Part shown: in pieces, positions 1 to 6,094 of the stretch | Layout of the letters: each line of letters opens with the position of its first letter | Numbering within the stretch: the stretch's first letter is position 1 | Origin: CAZZIZ01 sp964654535 | GTDB lineage: Bacteria > Bacteroidota > Bacteroidia > Chitinophagales > UBA2359 | Direction: 5' to 3' | Assembly (NCBI GenBank): GCA_964654535.1 | Contig: CAZZIZ010000200.1 | Coordinates: forward strand, 1-6,094 | Length of the DNA stretch: 6,094 bases | Program-made: the position numbers and the translations under genes | The notes under the pieces: model-generated | The model's database searches: none | The model's input: the letters and a program-made list of their open reading frames with translations, nothing else | Told to the model about the DNA's origin: nothing

Positions 1-132
1 AGTAACTTGGAGAGATATCCCTAATCCTTGGTATATACAGGGTTTATTTAGATAAATGGAGACGACAAATAGCATTTCTTTAGGCTTGTACAAAACGCTG
101 CTCTGAGCTTTCCCTTATTTTTAGCACTGTTT

Positions 133-3100
133 ATGCGTGGTTCAATTACTCTTCTCTCCCTCTGCCTATTTACTTTTTCACTATTCAGCCAATCCTATGG
201 TAATGAATGGATTGACTATAATCGTACCTACTACGAGATAAGTGTCGATGAGGACGGTTGGGTACATATACCGCAGTCTACTTTGTTGTCTTTGGGTTTG
301 CCCTTGGATGCAAGTAAGTATGAGTTGATTACTGGCGGCGAAGAGCAAGCACTCTACGTTAGTACCGAGGGAATTTTAGGTGCCGACGACTACCTCGCTT
401 TTTTAGGTAAAAAGAACGACGGTGCTTTTGATAAGCAACTCTACAAACAAGCTGCCTGGCAACCGGGTAAAGAGTTTAGTTTGTTTAGTCAAACTCGTGC
501 TTACTATTTAAGTGTCAACGAAAATCCAGAGTCTCCAAAGCGATATCAAGTAGCGCAAGGAAGTGACCCTATTAGTCCTGAGCGTTTTTACAATACTTCT
601 GTACTAACAGAATTGCATAATGTTTTTCACTCAGGAAAGCCATTTAACATTGGCGGAATCGACAATACTTTTTCCGAATTCGATGAAGGCGAGGGCTACG
701 TCGGTTTAATGATCGAGGATGAAGCGGAATTTTCGCAGTTTATGATAACGCGCGAACCTTATTATGAAAACGGAGGGCAGGCTATTGTAAACGTAGAAGT
801 CATAGGCCGTTCCAACGATCCATTTGTGTACTTAGATCATCATTTAAATATTGAACTAAACGATCAATTCTGTAACTCAATTATTTATCCTGGCTTTGAT
901 CGCGAAGAAGTTTCTTTTCCAGTACCGATTAGTCAACTAGAATTGATCAGTCGATTCAAGTTTACTTCCGTCGGCGACTTAGCAGAAGAAAAAGATCGTA
1001 GTTCATTGATTTCTCTTGAAGTTGAATATCCTAGGTACTACAGATATGACGAAGAGGACAATTTTCCAATCTACTATACTGACCTAAATGAGCACAGTTT
1101 TAGAGCGTTCGGTTTAGACGATTGGTCAAATACATTCTTACTTGATGCTGAGAACGCGGTGCTCAATAATGTTCACCTGCGCAATGGAAAGCGCTTCTTT
1201 CATATCGATGAAGCCATCGGACAGCCAGATAGAAGAGAAGCTTGGTTTATCGATCCTGACCGTGCAGACAGGACTATTCTTGCAACACAAATCGAAACGA
1301 GAAACTTCGTCGATTTTAGTTCGGCTGATCGCCAAGGCGATTTCATTTTATTAAGTAATCAATTGCTCTCAGGAAGTGAGTTAGATGCCTACGATGCTTA
1401 TCGCAGCAGTGAAGCGGGAGGTTCGCATACAGTAAGTAGAGTTTGGATAAACGAGTTGTACGATCAATTCGCGCAGGGAATTGAAAACCACCCTTTAGCG
1501 ATTCGCAACTTTGTAAATTACGCAGTAGACACTTGGGACATTATTCCACAGCATTTATTGCTCGTAGGTAAATCTCTTGATTATCGTAATCTAACTAATG
1601 GACAGAGCCAAGAATCATTTGTGCCAACTTATGGCTTTCCTCCCAGTGATTTTTTATTGACTACCAGAAGTACAAATGATAATGTTCCGCAGTTGGCGGT
1701 AGGCCGTATTCCAGCGAGAGATAAGAGTCAGATACAAAATTACCTCGATAAGGTAATTGAGATTGAAAGTTTAGAATACAATGACTGCGATTTGGAAGCA
1801 AGGTCTTGGACTAAAAACGTCTTTCACGCCGTAAGTGGTTACAATGATACTGAAGCGAATTACTTCGTGAGCTTTTTAAATGACTTGGAACCTATAATGG
1901 AATCTTCCGCAATGGGCGGAGAAATCCTGCGCACCTTGATTCAATCTGGTATTCAGATTGACGTTCAAGATGACCTACCAGCTTTAATGGAAGAAGGAAT
2001 AGCACTAATAAGCTATATGGGGCACCCGACCACCGACGGAACCATCTATTGGAACTTTGACATTGAAGCACCTGAGTTTTACGATAACCCTGGGCGTTAC
2101 CCAATCATCAATGCTAATTCTTGTTTCAGTGGAAACATTCACCACAACGGTGATCCAGTTATGGCCGAAGAATATGTCCTCGCGGACAATCGCGGAGCGA
2201 TTGGTTATATCGCGATTGTAAACTTTGGCTGGCCGACTTTTATGCAGCCTTTTAATATTCAGTTGTACGAGCAGTTGGGCAACAATCAGTATGGCGGTGA
2301 AATAGGAAAAGTAATTCAGGCAGCTTATACCAATGTTTATTTTGACGCAACGACTAGCGGTTTTGATATATCTCCGCAGTTGAAGCAGTTGCATTCACTG
2401 GTCTATGCTGGTGATCCTGCAATGAGAACATTTAGTCATACTAAACCGGACTACCACATCGAGGCAGCATTGGCTTCTGTATCACCGACCACCTTGACCA
2501 CAAGTCAAGATTCCTTTTTACTAAAGCTGACGATTGAAAATACGGGTCGCGGTATGAACCAAGATCTCGATTTAAGAGTGAACCGCGTGTTCGCAGACGG
2601 GACTTCTGAAATGGTTTTCGACGAAACAATTTCGGCGCCATCGAGCAAGCTCATAAAGACTATCGAGATTTCTAACCCGGAAAACTTAACTGCGGGTGCA
2701 AATGAATTTGTAATAAGCCTTGATCCAAACAACACCATTGACGAACTCTGCGAAGAAAACAACGACTTGTCCTTAGCCGTGAATATCGAAGGTGTTTCTT
2801 GTCCTGAGTTTTCCATTGAAATCTTAGACTTCCCGGTCAGTCATTGTATTGACGATATTGCTAAGATCCTTACTGCAGAGCCTGCAGGTGGTGAGTTTTT
2901 TATTGACAATAAATCAATTGGTTACCACGCGCCAGCAGAGTGGGGGCCTGGCGCTCACTTCTTGGAGTACGTTTATACCGATCCAACAACGCAATGTGCT
3001 TATAGTGCTTATTTGAATTATGAGATTCAAGGATCTTTGGAGCAGACGTTTGTTGTGCAACAAACAACTTGTGTCAATACACCCACGATAGTAAATCTCG

Positions 3101-4503
3101 AAGGTTTGGTTCAAGAAGGGGTGACTTATCATTGGCAGTTCGGTGAAAACGCTGATGTGGCCGAAGCATTTACGCCTGGTCCACACGCTGTAACCTATAA
3201 CGCGCCAGGCTCGCAACTAGTTACGCTTAGTTTATCGAAAGACGGTTGCACATTTGATATGAATGCCAAGCAAGTATTCGTAGAAGAAGCATTGACACCA
3301 GTCACGATAAATAGTTCTGTACAGTCAGGAAACACGATCACCATAGATATTGACACTGATGATCAAGTGAACTATTACACTATTCAAATAAATGGTATTT
3401 CAACTTGGAACTTCTTTCCAGATAGTACATACGTAATAGAAGATTTGGAACCAGAAACAGAATACATAATTAGCCTAACGCCTTTAGGCAACTTCACTGT
3501 AGGAAATTCTTGTGCTGGAGGAATACCTAGTAATGTAATTACAGTTTCAACGACCACTTGTCCCGACTTAGATATTTCCGTTGACGGCTTAGAAGAACTT
3601 TATTGTTCGGACAACGTTGACCCAGTAGATATTTTTACAAATCCTTTTGGAGGAACTTTAAGAGGAAACGGAGTAGAGGAAGTCATACAAGGTTCGATGT
3701 CCTATCGCTTTTATCCCAACCGCGCGGGAGTGGGTACGCATAACATTATGCACGAGTACTTCGACGAAGTTTCAGGATGCAAATTCGAAAAGGAATACGA
3801 AGTGGTAGTGGCGATGAATCCATTTGCCAGAATAACAGGAGATGCAGTGGTTTGCGAAGGAAGCACGACGCTGCTTATTGCAAACCCAGGAATGGAAGAA
3901 TACGTCTGGGATGGCATCAGCGGCTCGTCCAATGTGCTGGAAGTGGAAAATGCTGGTTCTTATGAACTTGAAATAATTGATGAGCGCGGCTGCAGAACTT
4001 CTACGAGCATAGAAGTGACCGCTTCTGCCACGCAAGCACCTGAAGTTGATTTAGGTCCAGATATAGTTTTAGACGAAAACGATGCCTCCGATACTTTACT
4101 CGACGCGGGACCAGCCGCAAGCTATTTGTGGTCCACTTTAGAGACTAGTCAAACCATTTATGCCGAACCAGGAACGCATAGTGTTGTGGCTTACAACGAA
4201 GAAGGCTGCCCGGGTAGAGATGAAATAAGCATCGAGTTTTTAGTCAGTGGTATCGAAGACAATAATCACGATTTAAGTTTGGGGCCGATACCGGTCATAG
4301 ATTATCTGAGCGTTAGAGCAAATGAAGAGATCAGCGAGATCGCGATTTATGATTTGACAGGAAGATCTTTATTGATTAGAAAAGTGCAGCCAGCACTAGA
4401 GCATAAAATTGCTTTAAGCGATTTGCCAAATGGCTATTTCATAATTGAAATGCAAATCGGACAGCAACGCATTAGTAAAAAGATCAGCGCTTTTAACGAA
4501 TAG
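133..4503 (+). CDS. Secreted C25 (gingipain-like) cysteine peptidase with Ig-like array and T9SS sorting domain
   Basis: Predicted surface or secreted cysteine protease, 1456 aa. Residues 1-23 form a signal peptide (hydrophobic core LLSLCLFTFSLF, likely cut after SYG). Residues 25-400 are a beta-rich region resembling the N-terminus of PorU-type C25 proteins. Residues about 403-766 are the C25 domain: VGRIPARD at 523-530, catalytic His631 (YMGH), catalytic Cys664 (NANSCFSG) and a terminal YAGDPAMR at 758-765. The 33-residue His-Cys spacing equals that of RgpB (H211/C244) and Kgp (H444/C477); D572 is a candidate for the third catalytic residue. After it come a CARDB-like domain (774-885), a module present twice (890-966, 1143-1227), a PKD-like domain (970-1050), an FN3-like domain (1055-1138), two Ig-like domains (1229-1297, 1303-1369) and a type A T9SS sorting domain (about 1373-1456; AIYDLTGR, LPNGYFII). 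ATG 133 is the only in-frame ATG after the stop at 70-72; no Shine-Dalgarno is visible. A PorU-like sortase is possible, but PorU is shorter (about 1158 aa in P. gingivalis) and lacks such an Ig array. Substrate is unknown. Confidence 0.93.
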   Translation: MRGSITLLSLCLFTFSLFSQSYGNEWIDYNRTYYEISVDEDGWVHIPQSTLLSLGLPLDASKYELITGGEEQALYVSTEGILGADDYLAFLGKKNDGAFDKQLYKQAAWQPGKEFSLFSQTRAYYLSVNENPESPKRYQVAQGSDPISPERFYNTSVLTELHNVFHSGKPFNIGGIDNTFSEFDEGEGYVGLMIEDEAEFSQFMITREPYYENGGQAIVNVEVIGRSNDPFVYLDHHLNIELNDQFCNSIIYPGFDREEVSFPVPISQLELISRFKFTSVGDLAEEKDRSSLISLEVEYPRYYRYDEEDNFPIYYTDLNEHSFRAFGLDDWSNTFLLDAENAVLNNVHLRNGKRFFHIDEAIGQPDRREAWFIDPDRADRTILATQIETRNFVDFSSADRQGDFILLSNQLLSGSELDAYDAYRSSEAGGSHTVSRVWINELYDQFAQGIENHPLAIRNFVNYAVDTWDIIPQHLLLVGKSLDYRNLTNGQSQESFVPTYGFPPSDFLLTTRSTNDNVPQLAVGRIPARDKSQIQNYLDKVIEIESLEYNDCDLEARSWTKNVFHAVSGYNDTEANYFVSFLNDLEPIMESSAMGGEILRTLIQSGIQIDVQDDLPALMEEGIALISYMGHPTTDGTIYWNFDIEAPEFYDNPGRYPIINANSCFSGNIHHNGDPVMAEEYVLADNRGAIGYIAIVNFGWPTFMQPFNIQLYEQLGNNQYGGEIGKVIQAAYTNVYFDATTSGFDISPQLKQLHSLVYAGDPAMRTFSHTKPDYHIEAALASVSPTTLTTSQDSFLLKLTIENTGRGMNQDLDLRVNRVFADGTSEMVFDETISAPSSKLIKTIEISNPENLTAGANEFVISLDPNNTIDELCEENNDLSLAVNIEGVSCPEFSIEILDFPVSHCIDDIAKILTAEPAGGEFFIDNKSIGYHAPAEWGPGAHFLEYVYTDPTTQCAYSAYLNYEIQGSLEQTFVVQQTTCVNTPTIVNLEGLVQEGVTYHWQFGENADVAEAFTPGPHAVTYNAPGSQLVTLSLSKDGCTFDMNAKQVFVEEALTPVTINSSVQSGNTITIDIDTDDQVNYYTIQINGISTWNFFPDSTYVIEDLEPETEYIISLTPLGNFTVGNSCAGGIPSNVITVSTTTCPDLDISVDGLEELYCSDNVDPVDIFTNPFGGTLRGNGVEEVIQGSMSYRFYPNRAGVGTHNIMHEYFDEVSGCKFEKEYEVVVAMNPFARITGDAVVCEGSTTLLIANPGMEEYVWDGISGSSNVLEVENAGSYELEIIDERGCRTSTSIEVTASATQAPEVDLGPDIVLDENDASDTLLDAGPAASYLWSTLETSQTIYAEPGTHSVVAYNEEGCPGRDEISIEFLVSGIEDNNHDLSLGPIPVIDYLSVRANEEISEIAIYDLTGRSLLIRKVQPALEHKIALSDLPNGYFIIEMQIGQQRISKKISAFNE
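2800..3030 (+). repeat. Duplicated Cys-rich Ig-like module, copy 1 (residues 890-966)
   Basis: First copy of a protein module within the C25 gene. It starts with CPEFSIEI, has a second Cys 15 residues later (C890, C905), then a PAGG turn at 917-920, a G-x-G-x-H strand at 938-942, YVYTD at 946-950 and a third Cys at 955. The same order and spacing recur in copy 2. The similarity is at protein level, not an obvious DNA repeat, so the duplication is old. Modules of this kind are common as stalks in large Bacteroidota surface proteins. I infer a structural spacer role. Confidence 0.6.
3559..3813 (+). repeat. Duplicated Cys-rich Ig-like module, copy 2 (residues 1143-1227)
   Basis: Second copy of the module. 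It begins CPDLDISV, with Cys1143 and Cys1158 again 15 residues apart, then PFGG at 1171-1174, GVGTHNI at 1199-1205, HEYFD at 1207-1211 and Cys1216. It is separated from copy 1 by a PKD-like and an FN3-like domain, so the pair is not a simple tandem repeat. The conserved cysteines could form intradomain disulfides after export; that is inference. Confidence 0.6.
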
Positions 4504-5788
4504 CGGACTGCCGCTTTATTTCTTCGATAAGCCGAAGGTCGTATTTGTCTTCACCAGTAAAGTGAATGTACTGACCCAATCCCGCTTCTGACATTTTCTT
4601 CATGGTTTTCTTGGCTTTTTTATCACTGCCAAATCCAATCACCGAAAGCTTTATGTTGTCTCCTGCTTTTTCTTTTACAAGTGAAAGTAAGTCGTCACTT
4701 GAGTGACCAGGATTGTTAAAGGCACCATCCGTAGCGATAATAACCTGGTTGTTACCATCTTCTAAGAAATTCAGCTTAGCAATGTCATAGGCTTTTTGTA
4801 AGCCCTTGAGACCGTTGGTTTTTCCGTGGGTGCTCAGCTCACTTAAGCTTTGGTAGATTATCGTTTTGTTATGGACTCTGGTAGTTGGTATAATCAAACT
4901 ATCCGTGTTTGAGTAGGCTATGAGCGTTAAGTAGTCTACGTCGCGTAGCACGGAAACCAGCAAGCTCATAGACTCTTTTAAAAGCGTGAGCTTGTTTTCT
5001 TTGCTCATAGAGCTGGATACATCCACTAAGAAGACAACGTTATTCGGTGAAAACTCTTCGGTAGAGAGTGGTACCAAGGCTTCTTCAAAACCAAAGTCAA
5101 ATCCATCGAGCGGGTACATACCTATGCCAATGTAGGGTTCCGATTCAATCAGTACTTGCTCTTTGAAAACGGGATCGTAGTTTTGTTTTTTGATGTACAC
5201 ACTATAAGGCGCAGCCGAAATATCTTGGGTGAAAATACCTTCCTTGGTGGTGTATTGTTTTGCACGAACTACATCTGAGGTATCGATTAATGTAACGTGC
5301 GCATTGTAAAGTGGCAATTTGGTAATTAAGTCAAAAACAAAAATTCCCTGACGGAAGGTTTCAGCGTTGGCAATAGCGGGTTTAGTTAATTGTGCCGTTG
5401 AAGCGAGTGACTTTATATTGCCTTTTACTTTTAGGCTGAGTGGTTTACTTCCAAGATTGGTAAATACTTGTATGTCTTTTTCAAAGGGCCCTGTTTGATC
5501 GGTGAAATAGATAACCCGAACCATACCATTGTTTCCATAGCGGAAACTTCCAGCAGGAACAACTATTTGTAAATCTTCTTTTGCGGAAGAAGGTAAAAAG
5601 TTGAAAGGAACTTGACCCTTGTATTCGTATTCGAAAATAAAGGGGTCATTATTGAAGTTGTTGATGTCACCCATGTCCAAAACCCAAGGCTCAAACGTGA
5701 GCTTTTGGTTTTGAGATTTTACTTCCGCCGGAATAAAAATTAATCCCAAAACACAAGCAAAAGACAGTATGTTTATTAAGTGTCTCAT
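4493..5788 (-). CDS. Exported vWA-domain protein with Ig-like and carboxypeptidase-regulatory-like N-terminal domains
   Basis: Predicted 431-aa exported protein with a metal-dependent adhesion or scaffold domain. Residues 1-25 are a signal peptide (MRHL, hydrophobic core, signal peptidase I site VKS|Q); there is no lipobox and no later membrane segment. Residues about 28-125 resemble DUF1573/ASH-type Ig-like domains (VLDMGDI, then beta strands to LKVKGNI). Residues about 147-215 resemble a carboxypeptidase regulatory-like beta-sandwich (LYNAHVTLID, TKEGIFTQDI). Residues about 249-425 are a vWA domain close to the YfbK type, with a complete MIDAS: D256-x-S258-x-S260, T324 and D354 (IIATDGAFN). 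The frame stays open 33 codons further upstream to an ATG at 5887. I prefer the ATG at 5788 because it puts the signal peptide at the N-terminus and because the longer start would run into the RNA-like structure at 5882. No Shine-Dalgarno is seen. The gene ends just after the vWA fold, overlapping the convergent C25 gene by 11 bp. Ligand and process are unknown. Confidence 0.88.
   Translation of the reverse strand: MRHLINILSFACVLGLIFIPAEVKSQNQKLTFEPWVLDMGDINNFNNDPFIFEYEYKGQVPFNFLPSSAKEDLQIVVPAGSFRYGNNGMVRVIYFTDQTGPFEKDIQVFTNLGSKPLSLKVKGNIKSLASTAQLTKPAIANAETFRQGIFVFDLITKLPLYNAHVTLIDTSDVVRAKQYTTKEGIFTQDISAAPYSVYIKKQNYDPVFKEQVLIESEPYIGIGMYPLDGFDFGFEEALVPLSTEEFSPNNVVFLVDVSSSMSKENKLTLLKESMSLLVSVLRDVDYLTLIAYSNTDSLIIPTTRVHNKTIIYQSLSELSTHGKTNGLKGLQKAYDIAKLNFLEDGNNQVIIATDGAFNNPGHSSDDLLSLVKEKAGDNIKLSVIGFGSDKKAKKTMKKMSEAGLGQYIHFTGEDKYDLRLIEEIKRQSAIR
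4502..4521 (+). terminator. Hairpin plus T-rich run at the end of the C25 gene
   Basis: A perfect 5-bp GC-rich stem, AGCGG/CCGCT with loop ACTG (4502-4515), is followed on the + strand by TTATTT. The stem begins inside the TAG stop codon of the C25 gene (4501-4503) and lies inside the last codons of the convergent vWA gene. The stem is short and the T run is broken by one A, so it is a modest intrinsic terminator candidate. On the - strand no T tract follows directly, so it looks one-directional. Confidence 0.45.
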
Positions 5789-5824
5789 TCGTTTAAATGT
5801 AGATTGATTGAGCGTTGGAAATTT

Positions 5825-5847
5825 AAAAAATTGCTTAAGTTTAAGCA
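5825..5847 (-). promoter_or_regulatory. Palindrome with T tract in the leader of the vWA gene
   Basis: Positions 5832-5847 form a perfect inverted repeat, TGCTTAA-gt-TTAAGCA on the + strand, centred about 51 bp upstream of the vWA start. Read on the - strand it is followed, after one A, by six T (5825-5830). This fits either a symmetric operator for a dimeric regulator or a weak attenuator hairpin (5-bp stem, 6-nt loop) ahead of the vWA gene. The stem is A/T-rich, so termination would be weak. No known regulator site was recognised. Confidence 0.35.
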
Positions 5848-5852
5848 GTTCT

Positions 5853-5881
5853 TTGAAAGACAAAACACCCAAAACGATATT
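5853..5881 (+). promoter_or_regulatory. Weak sigma70-like promoter candidate for the right-hand RNA
   Basis: TTGAAA (5853-5858), a 17-bp spacer, then GATATT (5876-5881; 4 of 6 matches to TATAAT). Initiation would fall near 5888, a few bases inside the first arm of the RNA structure, which is not ideal. Bacteroidota housekeeping promoters normally show TTTG and TAnnTTTG instead, and only the TTTG part (5852-5855) is present. The call rests mainly on position and is tentative. Confidence 0.15.
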
Positions 5882-6094
5882 GCTCATTTAAGGCGCCATC
5901 GTATTTGCTAACTTAACATTTTTTACATTGGAGTCAAGCTCTTATGGAATAGGGCGGGCCTCAGTTCTGGTCACAGAATTTCAATTTAATCTATTTTTGG
6001 ATTGAACAAGGGGATTACCGACACCGAAAGGCAGCTCCATACTTACATATCTCGTGGGTCTAGCAAAGCCCGGCGCTCTAAATGAGCTTTTTTT
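5882..6094 (+). ncRNA. Candidate structured RNA of about 206 nt, family not recognised
   Basis: Arms 5882-5897 (GCTCATTTAAGGCGCC) and 6072-6087 (GGCGCTCTAAATGAGC) pair over 16 positions with one G-U and one A-C. Nested inside, TTTGCTA (5904-5910) pairs perfectly with TAGCAAA (6061-6067), and TGGAGT (5929-5934) pairs with GCTCCA (6034-6039, one wobble). Between the second and third helices is a large open loop (18 and 21 nt). Local hairpins lie at 5963-5980 (stem around TTCTG/CAGAA) and 5980-6006 (TTCAAT/ATTGAA). Seven T follow the outer stem to the window edge, which favours + strand transcription ending here. No coding frame of note crosses it. A rod with a closing stem and a central open loop at about 200 nt recalls 6S RNA, but I see no diagnostic sequence. 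A leader RNA for a gene beyond the window, or a small inverted-repeat element (MITE), are alternatives. It does not match conserved cores of tRNA, tmRNA, SRP RNA or RNase P RNA. Confidence 0.45.
6072..6094 (+). terminator. Terminator-like 3' arm with T tract
   Basis: GCTC (6075-6078), loop TAAAT, GAGC (6084-6087), then seven T to the window edge. The local stem is only 4 bp. The same bases also form the 3' arm of the longer 16-position stem with 5882-5897, so the terminating helix is probably the long-range one, or the two alternate. The T run may continue beyond the window. Confidence 0.4.

Noticed and set aside
2..55. Possible 3' end of an upstream + strand gene (17 codons, ending in TAA at 53-55, then 77 bp to the C25 start)
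   Set aside because: The peptide looks plausible (contains PNPWYIQGLFR), but another + frame and a - strand frame are also open here, and 17 codons cannot decide between them.
1..75. Open - strand frame from an ATG at 75 running off the left edge (25 codons), which would be a divergent gene
   Set aside because: Too short to judge, and it competes with other open frames in the same stretch; no recognisable protein motif.
56..106. Small + strand ORF (METTNSISLG..., 16 codons) before the C25 gene, as a possible leader peptide
   Set aside because: No ribosome binding site and no attenuator structure; length is within chance expectation.
2005..2394. 129-codon open frame on the - strand opposite the C25 domain
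   Set aside because: It lies wholly antisense to the catalytic core of a well-supported gene, and its sequence has no recognisable motif; it is a shadow frame.
5789..5887. 33-residue N-terminal extension of the vWA protein from the ATG at 5887
   Set aside because: It would bury the signal peptide inside the protein, and it overlaps the palindrome and the edge of the RNA structure. The extension has no protein-like features.
5970..5980. ACAGAA, a motif of the RNase P RNA core
   Set aside because: The other conserved core segments of RNase P RNA are absent, and the element is too short for that RNA.
5981..6040. 19-residue - strand ORF (MELPFGVGNP...)
   Set aside because: Very short, lies inside the RNA-like structure, and has no start signals or motifs.
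5998..6045. tRNA-like T-loop (GTTCAATCC on the - strand)
   Set aside because: Flanking bases do not form a T stem, and no acceptor, D or anticodon arms can be drawn.
6061..6080. GCAAAGCC followed by CGG, reminiscent of the c-di-GMP-I riboswitch
   Set aside because: The rest of the aptamer, including the CAGGGCAAACC-type segment and tetraloop-receptor arrangement, is missing.

Overview
The window looks like chromosomal DNA from a member of the Bacteroidota. The large left-hand gene encodes a secreted, gingipain-like (C25) protein with a type IX secretion system (T9SS) C-terminal sorting domain, and T9SS is confined essentially to that phylum. Neither gene start has a recognisable Shine-Dalgarno sequence, and both starts are preceded by A/T-rich DNA, which also fits. 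Genus or species cannot be read from the sequence.

Layout: 1-132 is a short leader with no firm gene. 133-4503 (+) is a 1456-residue exported multidomain protein: signal peptide, N-terminal beta-rich region, C25 cysteine peptidase domain with intact His/Cys pair, a CARDB-like domain, a series of Ig/PKD/FN3-like modules including one duplicated module, and the T9SS sorting domain. 4493-5788 (-) is a convergent gene for a 431-residue exported von Willebrand factor A (vWA) protein with a complete metal-binding (MIDAS) motif, preceded by an Ig-like and a carboxypeptidase-regulatory-like domain. The two coding regions overlap tail to tail by 11 bp, and a small hairpin followed by a T-rich run sits right at the end of the first gene. 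5789-6094 has no convincing protein gene. It holds a palindrome upstream of the vWA gene and, at 5882-6094, a nested set of long-range inverted repeats ending in a run of T. This looks like a roughly 206-nt structured RNA on the + strand, and it is the most interesting unexplained element here.

Both proteins are predicted to leave the cytoplasm: the C25 protein to the cell surface or medium through T9SS, the vWA protein to the periplasm. They are convergent and so not in one operon, and nothing in the sequence shows that they act together.
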